A stretch of 64,000 nucleotides of DNA, from the NCBI GenBank assembly GCA_020832465.1, contig JAFIER010000039.1:21975-85974 (forward strand). Direction: 5' to 3'. Below are positions 1 to 7,900 of this stretch, one piece after another (position 1 is the stretch's first letter; each line of letters starts with the position of its first letter). The notes below the pieces were generated by a model, which saw nothing but the letters and a program-made list of their open reading frames with translations, was not told where the DNA came from and ran no database searches. Source of the stretch: Bernardetiaceae bacterium. GTDB lineage: Bacteria > Bacteroidota > Bacteroidia > Cytophagales > Bernardetiaceae. The position numbers and the translations under genes are program-made.

Positions 1-65
1 AAAAAATGCTGTAAACCTCACTTTTATACGGTATTCAGAAAAAAACTAATTTTTTTTTGCTAATA

Positions 66-98
66 TTTTGAAGTTTAGAAACTTTTTATCTATGTTTG
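66..98 (+). promoter_or_regulatory. Predicted promoter of the acyl-CoA dehydrogenase gene
   Basis: TTTTG at 66-70, a 20-base spacer and TATGTTTG at 91-98 match the Bacteroidota primary sigma consensus (TTTG / TAnnTTTG). Transcription would start near 104, inside the first copy of the ATGCAAGCAT palindrome, leaving a leader of about 170 bases. The assignment is by consensus only. Confidence 0.55.
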
Positions 99-103
99 TG
101 TTT

Positions 104-222
104 ATAGTATGCAAGCATAACAATATTTATTTCAAAAGTTTGAAGTAAGAAGTTGAAATCGTAGGTAGTCTAAATGTGGCGATATTTTCGCTTTTTTTCA
201 TACCTAAATAGTATGCAAGCAT
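104..222. promoter_or_regulatory. Pair of identical 15-bp operator-like sites
   Basis: ATAGTATGCAAGCAT occurs exactly at 104-118 and again at 208-222. Each copy holds the inverted repeat ATGC-AA-GCAT, extended to TATGC-AA-GCATA in the first. Two palindromes between a promoter and a fatty-acid gene look like binding sites for a dimeric repressor such as a TetR-family regulator. No such regulator gene lies in the window. Confidence 0.4.
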
Positions 223-274
223 CATAAAAAAAGAGTTAAAACACTTAATTTTCAAAATCAAAACATAAAACAAG

Positions 275-2080
275 ATGGAAACTATTGAAAGAAACAGAGA
301 AGCCCTCAAAGGAGGTGAGTTTTTGATTCGCGAATCAGAAGCATCGGATATTTTCACCCCTGAGGAGTTTTCGGAGGAGCAGCGTATGATGGCTGACTCG
401 AGCCGTACTTTTGTAGATCGCGAAGTTCACCCACACGCAGATCGTATGGACGCACTCGAAGAGGGCTTCATGGAGTCGCTTTTAGACAAAGCAGGCGAGC
501 TTGGAATGCTCGGCGTATCCGTACCTGAAGAGTACGGTGGGTTAGGTATGAACTTCAACACTTCTATGCTTTTGGCAGATGTTATCGGTGCAGGCGGTTC
601 GTTTTGTACAGCATTTGGCGCACAGACAGGTATCGGCACTTTGCCTATTTTGTATTATGGCACAGAAGAGCAAAAGCAAAAATATTTGCCTAAACTCGCT
701 ACTGGCGAATACAAAGCTTCTTACTGCCTTACCGAACCAGATGCGGGTTCTGATGCTAACTCTGGCAAAACCAAAGCAGTGCTCTCTGCCGACGGAAAAA
801 CTTACCACATCACAGGACAAAAAATGTGGATAACGAATGCTGGTTTTGCAGATATTTTTATTGTTTTTGCTCGTATTGAAGACGATAAAAACCTTACTGC
901 CTTCATCGTAGAGAAAGGTTTTGGCAATATTACAATGAACGAAGAAGAGAAGAAAATGGGTATCAAAGGCTCTTCTACTCGTCAAGTATTCTTCAACGAA
1001 ACGCCCGTACCAGTAGAAAATATGCTTGCAGGGCGTGGTGAAGGCTTTAAAATTGCCGTAAATATTCTCAATATCGGACGCTTAAAGCTTGGTGCTGGTG
1101 TGATTGGTGGCTGTAAGTATGTCATTTCACAAGCTGCACAATATGCTAACGAGCGCAAGCAGTTCGGACAGTCTATTGGTAATTTTGGTGCTATTAAGTA
1201 CAAATTAGCCCAAATGTCTGCCCGTACTTACGCTATTGAATCGGCTTGCTACCGTGCAGGCGAGGACGTAGATAATAAAGTAAAAGATTTGAAAGCTAAA
1301 GGCATGGAGGATGCCGAAGCAAAGCTCAAAGGTATTGAGCAGTTTGCTATCGAAGCTGCTATTTTGAAAGTTCACGGTTCTGAGGTATTAGACTATGTAG
1401 TGGACGAAGGCGTTCAGATTTATGGCGGTATGGGCTTCTCGGCTGATGCACCTATGGAACGCGCTTATAGAGATGCACGTATTTCACGTATTTATGAAGG
1501 TACGAACGAAATCAACCGCATGCTTTTAGTGGGTATGCTTTTGCGCCGTAGCATCAAAGGTGAACTTGATATTTTTGAGCACGCAAAAGCCGTTGGAGAA
1601 GAGCTTATGGGTGTGCCTTCTTTTGAAACTCCTGATGATTCTGAGTTCTTTGCCAAAGAAAAAGCAGTACTCAAGAATATGAAAAAAGCAGTATTGATGA
1701 CGCTTGGTAAAGCTGCATTGACTTTCAAAGAAAATATCAATGACGAGCAAGAAATCTTAATGGCTATTGCCGATATGATTATCGAGACTTACGTAGCAGA
1801 ATCTACCATTTTGCGCACCGAAAAACTCGTAGGCGTGCGTGGTGAAGAGGCTTGCCGTGGACAAATTGAAATGAGCCGTCTCTACCTCAACTATGCTGTA
1901 GAAATTTTGGCTACAAAAGGACGTGAGGCTATATCGAGCTTTGCCACAAGCGACGAGATGCGTGTGATGCTCATGGGGCTTAAAAGATTTACAAAAATCG
2001 ACCCTATCAATATGAGAGATACACGACGTGAAATTGCTAATATTACATTAGCAAAAAGCGAATATGCTTTTGATATTTAA
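275..2080 (+). CDS. Acyl-CoA dehydrogenase family protein
   Basis: This FAD flavoenzyme oxidises acyl-CoA thioesters to trans-2-enoyl-CoA in fatty-acid beta-oxidation and passes electrons to ETF. The 601 residues carry the family signatures in order: CLTEPDAGSD near 151-160, the W-IT-NA segment just after it, and the C-terminal GGMGF and IYEGTNE motifs. E408 in YEG is at the position of the catalytic base. A helical extension of about 160 residues after the core makes it longer than the roughly 380-residue short/medium-chain enzymes and resembles the VLCAD/ACAD9-like class, so long-chain substrates are likely (inference). It is a single-gene unit with its own promoter, paired palindromes upstream and a strong terminator downstream. 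Confidence 0.93.
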   Translation: METIERNREALKGGEFLIRESEASDIFTPEEFSEEQRMMADSSRTFVDREVHPHADRMDALEEGFMESLLDKAGELGMLGVSVPEEYGGLGMNFNTSMLLADVIGAGGSFCTAFGAQTGIGTLPILYYGTEEQKQKYLPKLATGEYKASYCLTEPDAGSDANSGKTKAVLSADGKTYHITGQKMWITNAGFADIFIVFARIEDDKNLTAFIVEKGFGNITMNEEEKKMGIKGSSTRQVFFNETPVPVENMLAGRGEGFKIAVNILNIGRLKLGAGVIGGCKYVISQAAQYANERKQFGQSIGNFGAIKYKLAQMSARTYAIESACYRAGEDVDNKVKDLKAKGMEDAEAKLKGIEQFAIEAAILKVHGSEVLDYVVDEGVQIYGGMGFSADAPMERAYRDARISRIYEGTNEINRMLLVGMLLRRSIKGELDIFEHAKAVGEELMGVPSFETPDDSEFFAKEKAVLKNMKKAVLMTLGKAALTFKENINDEQEILMAIADMIIETYVAESTILRTEKLVGVRGEEACRGQIEMSRLYLNYAVEILATKGREAISSFATSDEMRVMLMGLKRFTKIDPINMRDTRREIANITLAKSEYAFDI

Positions 2081-2116
2081 AATAAATTTTGGATGAAGAA
2101 AGCGACAAAATTTATC

Positions 2117-2153
2117 AAACTCCACTATCTGGTTCAGGTAGTGGAGTTTTTTT
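2117..2153 (+). terminator. Rho-independent terminator of the acyl-CoA dehydrogenase gene
   Basis: An 11-bp stem, AAACTCCACTA (2117-2127) with TAGTGGAGTTT (2139-2149), is closed by an 11-base loop and runs into a T tract. It lies 37 bases after the stop codon. Confidence 0.85.
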
Positions 2154-2294
2154 ATGTGATGAAAAACCAGAAATAACACATCTTACAAAATAATCCTTGT
2201 CCTTAGTGTAATATTTATGGCAAAGCGTGTACATTTTTTTAAGTGATGGCTAAGTGGCATATTTTTGTTGATTATAGGAATAGTGCAATCCCTG

Positions 2295-2328
2295 AACTCC
2301 CCTCCTTTTTAAGGAGGGGCAGGGGTGG
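2295..2328. repeat. CCCCTCC-type extragenic palindrome
   Basis: CCCCTCCTTTTTAAGGAGGGG is a near-perfect palindrome followed by CAGGGGTGG. Similar CCCCTCC...GGAGGGG sequences are widespread between genes in Bacteroidota. No second copy was noticed in this window. The rest of 2154-2546 is AT-rich and shows no convincing gene. Confidence 0.5.
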
Positions 2329-2546
2329 TTGAAAGACTACATAATAGCATAATTACATTTGCATTAGCACAAAGATACAAAAAAACAAGAATAAAAGGGA
2401 AGGAACTTGATATTGATTTTGAACGTTTTATAAAAACAAAATTCTTTTTAAAAAGAGTAAAAAGTCTTTACAAATCTTTCAAAAAGTCTAAACTGTTTTT
2501 TTTCAAAAAAAATTTTAAACCCTCAATTTAAATAAATTTGTAAAAA

Positions 2547-2714
2547 ATGAACAAATCTCAACTTGCCGAATTATACGGAGTCTCAACAGTAACGCTTAAT
2601 AAATGGCTCAAAGAAAGAGGTTTATATGTACGTCACGAAAGCAATATGACCCCTAAAAGATTAAACGAAATTTTTGAAAAGCTTGGTGTACCAATAAATC
2701 ATAGCAAATTATAG
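2547..2714 (+). CDS. Small helix-turn-helix protein (55 aa)
   Basis: This 55-residue frame begins MNKSQLAELYGVSTVTLNKW and ends NHSKL. The first 25 residues form a clear helix-turn-helix (QLAELYGVS, turn, TLNKWLKE), as in MerR-like and Bacteroidota DUF4248-type DNA-binding proteins. The second half (MTPKRLNEIFEKLGVP) is a predicted helix. It probably binds DNA as a small regulator, perhaps of itself or of the structured RNA and small gene that follow 44 bases later. It is short, but its codon use and the intact HTH argue that it is real. The target is unknown. Confidence 0.6.
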   Translation: MNKSQLAELYGVSTVTLNKWLKERGLYVRHESNMTPKRLNEIFEKLGVPINHSKL

Positions 2715-2722
2715 CTGTTTTA

Positions 2723-2754
2723 TTTGCTTTTTTATAGGTATTTATGTACATTTG
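2723..2754 (+). promoter_or_regulatory. Predicted promoter for the 2758-2846 RNA and the following gene
   Basis: TTTG at 2723-2726, a 20-base spacer and TACATTTG at 2747-2754 form a consensus Bacteroidota promoter. The predicted start near 2758-2761 coincides with the 5' edge of the long inverted repeat, so the RNA would begin with the folded element. Confidence 0.6.
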
Positions 2755-2757
2755 CTT

Positions 2758-2846
2758 GTCTCCTTTTTGAAAATAAAGCTATCAAAAGAAATTTGAGTTG
2801 CAAGAGTAGCGGTGCGAGTCCGCTTTCTTTATTTTATGAAGGAGAC
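2758..2846 (+). ncRNA. Candidate structured leader RNA with a three-way junction
   Basis: The outer helix pairs GTCTCCTT (2758-2765) with AAGGAGAC (2839-2846) and AAAATAAAG (2770-2778) with CTTTATTTT (2827-2835). Inside are hairpin TCAAA/TTTGA (2782-2796) and hairpin AGCGG/CCGCT (2808-2824), the latter with a seven-base TGCGAGT loop like a tRNA T-arm. This gives a compact three-way junction of about 90 bases. The closing strand GAAGGAGAC (2838-2846) is also perfectly complementary to GTCTCCTTC at 2884-2892, which overlaps the next start codon, so two exclusive folds are possible. It resembles a riboswitch or translational attenuator, but I recognise no known class. It is inferred from pairing alone. 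Confidence 0.5.
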
Positions 2847-2881
2847 ACCACTTGTGACTCAATTATTTAAACTTTAATGTT

Positions 2882-3094
2882 ATGTCTCCTTCAAATTGTA
2901 ATGATGATATTTTCGAAGATTACGGGCACATATATGATTCTTATAGCAAAGAGAGAATCGAAGAATTGTTTGATAATATCTTGTATTTCGTAGCAACAAG
3001 TAAGCAAAGTGATGCACCTGTTAATTTGCCTACTGTTTATGATTTTTTATTCTTATTAAAAAAGCATTTTAAGCATCGTATTAAGAAAGAGTAA
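2882..3094 (+). CDS. Hypothetical acidic 70-aa protein
   Basis: No family is recognised. The 70 residues start MSPSNCNDD. The N-terminal half is acidic and aromatic, with predicted helices from about residue 20, and the C-terminus is basic (KKHFKHRIKKE). There is no signal peptide or membrane segment. The gene follows a predicted promoter and structured leader and is closed by a clear terminator, so it is probably a genuine small transcription unit. Its first bases after ATG can pair with the leader strand GAAGGAGAC, suggesting that initiation is controlled by RNA folding. Its size and setting would fit an accessory or mobile-element gene, but the function is unknown. Confidence 0.6.
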   Translation: MSPSNCNDDIFEDYGHIYDSYSKERIEELFDNILYFVATSKQSDAPVNLPTVYDFLFLLKKHFKHRIKKE

Positions 3095-3103
3095 AACTTT
3101 TAT

Positions 3104-3142
3104 AAAAGTCCGTATTATCATAGTAGATATTACGGACTTTTC
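3104..3142 (+). terminator. Terminator of the 70-aa gene
   Basis: AAAAGTCCGTA (3104-3114) pairs perfectly with TACGGACTTTT (3131-3141), an 11-bp stem that itself supplies the T run. It begins 9 bases after the stop codon. Confidence 0.8.
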
Positions 3143-3170
3143 TATGAAAAGTACAACAAATAGAAGCAGA

Positions 3171-3205
3171 AATTAGGGGGGTAAAAATTGAGTACCCCCC
3201 TAATT
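3171..3205. repeat. Perfect 13-bp inverted repeat with G6/C6 core
   Basis: AATTAGGGGGGTA (3171-3183) and TACCCCCCTAATT (3193-3205) are exact complements around a 9-base spacer. There is no T tract on either side, so it is not a typical terminator. The remainder of 3143-3394 shows nothing else that I can name. Confidence 0.6.
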
Positions 3206-3394
3206 GCAGATGTAAGAAAAATCAAAAAAAAGAAAGCAGATTGGAACTAACTTCAGGCGGTAAAACGTTAAAAAAGAGTAGTGATGTAAATAACGTGTAA
3301 GAAATCGGCTGGGTTTTGATAAAAAAGGATTATTTTAAAGATGTATTCTTCTTTCTCCAAAGCTAAATCCCTGATAAACAGAAGGAAAGATACG

Positions 3395-3460
3395 ACATTT
3401 CTTAAAGAAATGTTATTTCTGAAACTATCTAAGCCAATTTACTAACTTGGCGTACACCCG
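3395..3460. repeat. Interspersed palindromic repeat, ACATTTCT type
   Basis: ACATTTCTTAAAGAAATGT is a palindrome followed by ATCTAAGCC...ACTTGGCGTACACCCG. The same arrangement recurs near 8525-8559, 46059-46098 and 50230-50309. It lies just beyond the 3' end of rarA. Confidence 0.65.
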
Positions 3461-3476
3461 CATAAGATAAGCAATA

Positions 3477-4754
3477 TCAGTATTCATAAAACTCTGTCCA
3501 TAGTTTTTGTAATCGTTTTCTGAACTCTGCTTCTCTGGGGTTATCTCCTGGTTCATACAATTTTGTACCGCTAAGCGACTCAGGCATAAAGTTTTGTAGC
3601 GCAAAATTATCTTCATAATTATGTGCATAAGCGTAGTTTTTGCCATAGCCTTGGTTTTTCATAAGTTTTGTAGGTGCGTTGCGCAAATGTAGCGGTACTT
3701 CTGCATCACCTGTTTCTCTGACGAGTGCTTGGGCTTTGTTGATACCCACATAAGAAGCATTACTTTTGGGCGAGCAGGCTAAATATACTGCTGTTTGGGC
3801 AAGGGTAATCCGCGCTTCTGGGAATCCGATAAAATTTACTGCTTGAAAACAGCTTACTGCTAATGGAAGAGCCGTTGGATTGGCATTGCCAATATCTTCA
3901 GATGCTAAAATCAGCATTCGACGTGCAATAAACTTAGGCTCTTCGCCTGCTTCAATCATACGTGCCAACCAATAAAGTGCTGCATTGGGGTCGCTACCGC
4001 GCAAAGATTTGATAAATGCTGATATAATGTCATAATGTTGCTCTCCTTTTTTATCATAACGCAAACTTTTTTGCTGGGCTATCTCTTGTACCAGTATATT
4101 CGTAATCTTTACGGGCGGCTCGCTTGCATACACGGCCATTTCTAAAAGATTCAGCATTTTGCGCGCATCGCCACCGCTGAGACGAAGCAAGGCATCGGTT
4201 TCTGCTATCACAACCTCTTTTTCTTGTAAATAGCTATCTTGGGCTACGGCTTTTACTAAAAGTTGCTCTAAGTCCGAAGTTGCTAAGGGTTTAAGTGTAT
4301 AAACTTGGCAGCGTGAAAGCAATGCAGAGACTACTTCAAAAGAGGGATTTTCTGTCGTTGCGCCGATAAGCGTAATTACTCCTTCCTCTACAGCAGCAAG
4401 CAGTGCATCTTGCTGCCCTTTGTTAAAACGATGAATCTCATCGATAAAAAGTAGGCTACCGCTGCGAGCGCGAGCTTGCCGAATCAGTTCGCGCAACTCC
4501 TTTACACCCGAGCTGATGGCACTAAGCGTAAAAAAAGGACGCTCAAGTGTATTGCCAATAAGGCGTGCTAAAGTTGTTTTTCCCACACCAGGAGAGCCCC
4601 AAAGTATCATCGAACTTACTTTCCCCTGCGCTATCATACGTGAAATAACACCTTTTTCACCACAAAGATGCGACTGACCTATCATATCGCTAAGATTTTG
4701 TGGACGCATGCGTTCAGCAAGTGGAATATGGTCTGGATTAGAAAATAATGACAT
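3477..4754 (-). CDS. rarA: Replication-associated recombination protein A (AAA+ ATPase)
   Basis: RarA/MgsA is the bacterial relative of eukaryotic WRNIP1. It is an AAA+ ATPase that acts at stalled forks, displacing primer ends and interacting with SSB. The 425 residues have the normal family length. Walker A is GSPGVGKT at 53-60, Walker B is LLFIDEIH at 101-108, and ATTEN at about 132-136 is the sensor-1 region. The C-terminal half matches the MgsA tetramerisation domain (for example SLRGSDPNAALYWLARM). The gene is monocistronic and divergent from the DUF4175 gene, with a palindromic repeat after its stop. Confidence 0.95.
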   Translation of the reverse strand: MSLFSNPDHIPLAERMRPQNLSDMIGQSHLCGEKGVISRMIAQGKVSSMILWGSPGVGKTTLARLIGNTLERPFFTLSAISSGVKELRELIRQARARSGSLLFIDEIHRFNKGQQDALLAAVEEGVITLIGATTENPSFEVVSALLSRCQVYTLKPLATSDLEQLLVKAVAQDSYLQEKEVVIAETDALLRLSGGDARKMLNLLEMAVYASEPPVKITNILVQEIAQQKSLRYDKKGEQHYDIISAFIKSLRGSDPNAALYWLARMIEAGEEPKFIARRMLILASEDIGNANPTALPLAVSCFQAVNFIGFPEARITLAQTAVYLACSPKSNASYVGINKAQALVRETGDAEVPLHLRNAPTKLMKNQGYGKNYAYAHNYEDNFALQNFMPESLSGTKLYEPGDNPREAEFRKRLQKLWTEFYEY

Positions 4755-4940
4755 AAAAAGCAGGTTACAATTATTTTTTGTAAATTACGGATTCTCAAAA
4801 TCAAAAGAACTAATTTTTTAGCAATTATCAAACGAAAAAAGTTAGTTTGATGTTAGTTGTTCATATTCTTTCATATTCTTTGCTCGGACAAAGATTTGAA
4901 GTTTGAAAAAAATCCAAAACTAAACGTTTTATATAAATAT

Positions 4941-7900
4941 ATGCAGCCTCAAAAAGATTCTAATCCTGTGCTCGAGGAGTTGCGTGCTTATAAGCGCAAA
5001 CACTATAAAAACCAAATCATAAAAGGTAGCCTTTTGGCAGTATCGACCTTTCTTACAGCTTTTGCCTTAGTCAATATGTTGGAATACTTCGGCAACTTTA
5101 ACTCTGCTTTACGCGCCGTACTCTTCTATGGCTTTTTAAGTGTGAGTGCTTTTTCGCTTTTATATTGGGTGCTGCGCCCTGCTTACCATCTTCTTGATGA
5201 GAAAAAGCAAATTAGCAACAGCGAAGCTGCTAAGCGCATCGGGAGTTTTTTCCCCGAAGTGAGCGACCGCCTGCTCAATATTTTGCAATTACAAGAACTG
5301 GCGCAAAGTCATCAATCAGACTTGGTGCGTGCGGGTCTGAATCAAAAAACTTCTCAAATATCTCACGTGCGCTTTACCCAAGCGATTGATTATAAGAAAA
5401 ACCGTAAATATTTGCGTTTTTTGATTTTCCCTCTTATCGGAATTGGTTTGTTGGCACTTATTATTCCAAATCTTTTTGTAGAGAGTACAACGAGACTGAT
5501 TCGTTATAATGAATCTTTCGAACCTACCATGCCTTTTTCTTTTGCCATACAAAATAGCGAAATGACGGCATTCAAAAACGAAGACTTTAACCTAAGGCTT
5601 AGCCTTGAGGGCGAAAGTATCCCTGCCGAGATTTTTCTCTTTACAGAAAATGGAAGACGCATCAAACTCCTCAAAAACGACGAAGGACTTTTTGCTTATG
5701 ATTTCAAAAACGTACAGCGAGACTTTAAGTTTTCTTTTGAAGCAGCTGGTTTTCACTCTTCTGAAAAAAAGGTAAGCGTACTCGAGCGTCCTAATTTGAG
5801 TAATTTCAATATTTATCTCTCTTACCCTGCTTATACAGGCAAGAAAGATGAACGTTTGGAAAATACAGGTAATCTTACCGTACCCGCAGGTACAAAAGTG
5901 CTTTGGAATCTCAAAACAAGAGAAACCGAAAGTATGCAAATTAGCCTGCAAGAACCCGAAACCATTATTATTGAGGCTAAAAATGCTGGAGACGGACTTT
6001 TTGAAGCCGAAAAAAGAGCCATGCAGTCCACGCCTTACGAAATAAAACTTACAAACAAATATAGCGATAACAAAGAAAAAATTGCATATTTTATGCAAGT
6101 TATCCCTGATGCACACCCTAAAGTTACGCTCAGCCAAATGCAAGATTCCGTACTTTACGACTATGTGGTAGTCGGCGGAACAGCTTCTGATGACTATGGT
6201 ATTTCAAAGTTACAACTCAAATACCGCATTTTTAAAGAGGGTAATAAAGATAAAAACCCGCAGTATAAAACCGTTGCACTTCCCCATAATAAAGCGGCTA
6301 TTAATCAGCAGTACTTCCACCAACTCGATGTAAAAGAATTGAATTTACAGCCGGGTGATAAACTCGAATACTTTGTCGAAGTTTGGGATAACGACGGCGT
6401 AAACGGTAGTAAAAGTAGCCGTACGGGTATGTATGCTTTCGAAGTCCCCTCTAAAAAAGCACTAAGAGAAGAGGTAAAACAGAGCAGTGAAAATACAGAA
6501 AAGCAAATTGATAAAGCCCACGAAGAAGCGAAAGATTTGCAGTCTGAAATTCAAAAAATGCAAGATAAACTCAAAGGCAAAAAAGAACTCACTTGGGAGG
6601 ACAAAAAGCAACTCGAAGAGCTACTCAAAAAACACGAAAAGCTCAAAAAAGAAATCGAGAATATGCAGTCTGAAAACAAAAACCTCAACAAAAAGCAAGA
6701 AAGATTTAGTGAGGAAGAAAAACGCATTGCCGAAAAAGCAGAGCAGTTGCAAAAACTCATGGACGACCTGCTCGATGACGAGATGAAAGCACTTTACGAA
6801 AAACTCAACGAACTCCTCGACGAAAATGCACCGCCAGAGGATATCCAAGAAATATTAGACAAATTACAAAAGAAAGAAGACAACCTCGAGAAAGAACTCG
6901 ATCGTGCCCTCGAGATGTTTAAGCAACTGCAATTTGATAAAAAACTCGAAGACCTCGCTAAACAACTCGAAGAACTTGCGCAAAAGCAAGAACAACTCGC
7001 CGAAGAAAACAAAGATGCAAAAGACGATAAAAATAAGGCGAAAGACGACAAAAATGACAAAGGCAAAGACGAGGATAGCAAAGAGCAAGAGGCAAAGCAA
7101 GACGATAGCAATGCTAAAGAGGCAGACCAAGAAAATCAAGAGTCGGACAGCAGCAAAGACCAAAAGCAGGATAACAAATCCGATGAAAACTCCACTGATA
7201 GCCAAGATGCAAAAGAAAAGCAAGAAGAGCTAAACAAAGAGTTTGAGGACATCAAAGAACAGCTCGAAGAGCTTGATAAAATGAACGAGGACATGAAAAA
7301 GCCGCGTGATATGGACGATATGAAAGAAAAGCAAGAAGACATCGAGCAAGATATGCAAGATGCCTCCGAGCAAATGGAGCAAAATCAGCCACAAAAAGCC
7401 TCTGAATCGCAGCAAAAAGCAGGAGAAAAAATGAAGCAAATGGCTATGCAAATGCAGCAAATGATGCAAAGTGCACAAATGGAACAAATGATGGAGGACT
7501 ATAACACCCTGCGTCAAATCCTTGAAAATTTGCTCACACTCTCTTTCGACCAAGAGGACGTAATGCGTGGCTTTAGAGAAGTAAAGCAAAGAGACCCTCG
7601 TTTTATTGATTTGAGCCAAAAACAACTCAAACTCGCCGACGATGCCAAAATCGTAGAGGATAGTTTGCGTGCACTCGCTTCAAGGGTATTCCAACTCGAG
7701 GCTTTTGTTATGCGCGAACTCACTGATATGAACGACTACATGGGGCAAGCAACCTTTCAAATCAAAGAACGCCGACCTGATATCGCCGCCAGTAAGCAGC
7801 AGCGTGCCATGACCTCTATGAATAACCTCGCCCTGATGCTCGATGACGTAATGGATCAAATGCAACAGCAAATGGGAATGGCTATGCCCGGACAGCAAAT

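Noticed and set aside
2325..2531. 68-residue lysine-rich open frame
   Set aside because: It starts inside a palindromic repeat, is nearly all K, F, S and L from A/T-rich codons, and has no recognisable fold or start signal.
2758..2847. tRNA gene
   Set aside because: The T-arm-like hairpin and a long terminal stem are present, but there is no anticodon arm or D-loop consensus, and the T-loop reads TGC instead of TTC.
5592..6143. 183-residue minus-strand frame
   Set aside because: It lies wholly inside the DUF4175 gene, with no domain and an unlikely phenylalanine/cysteine-rich composition.
6487..7342. Several open frames on both strands inside the DUF4175 gene
   Set aside because: They are shadows of the biased A-rich coding sequence; the main frame is continuous and has coiled-coil structure.
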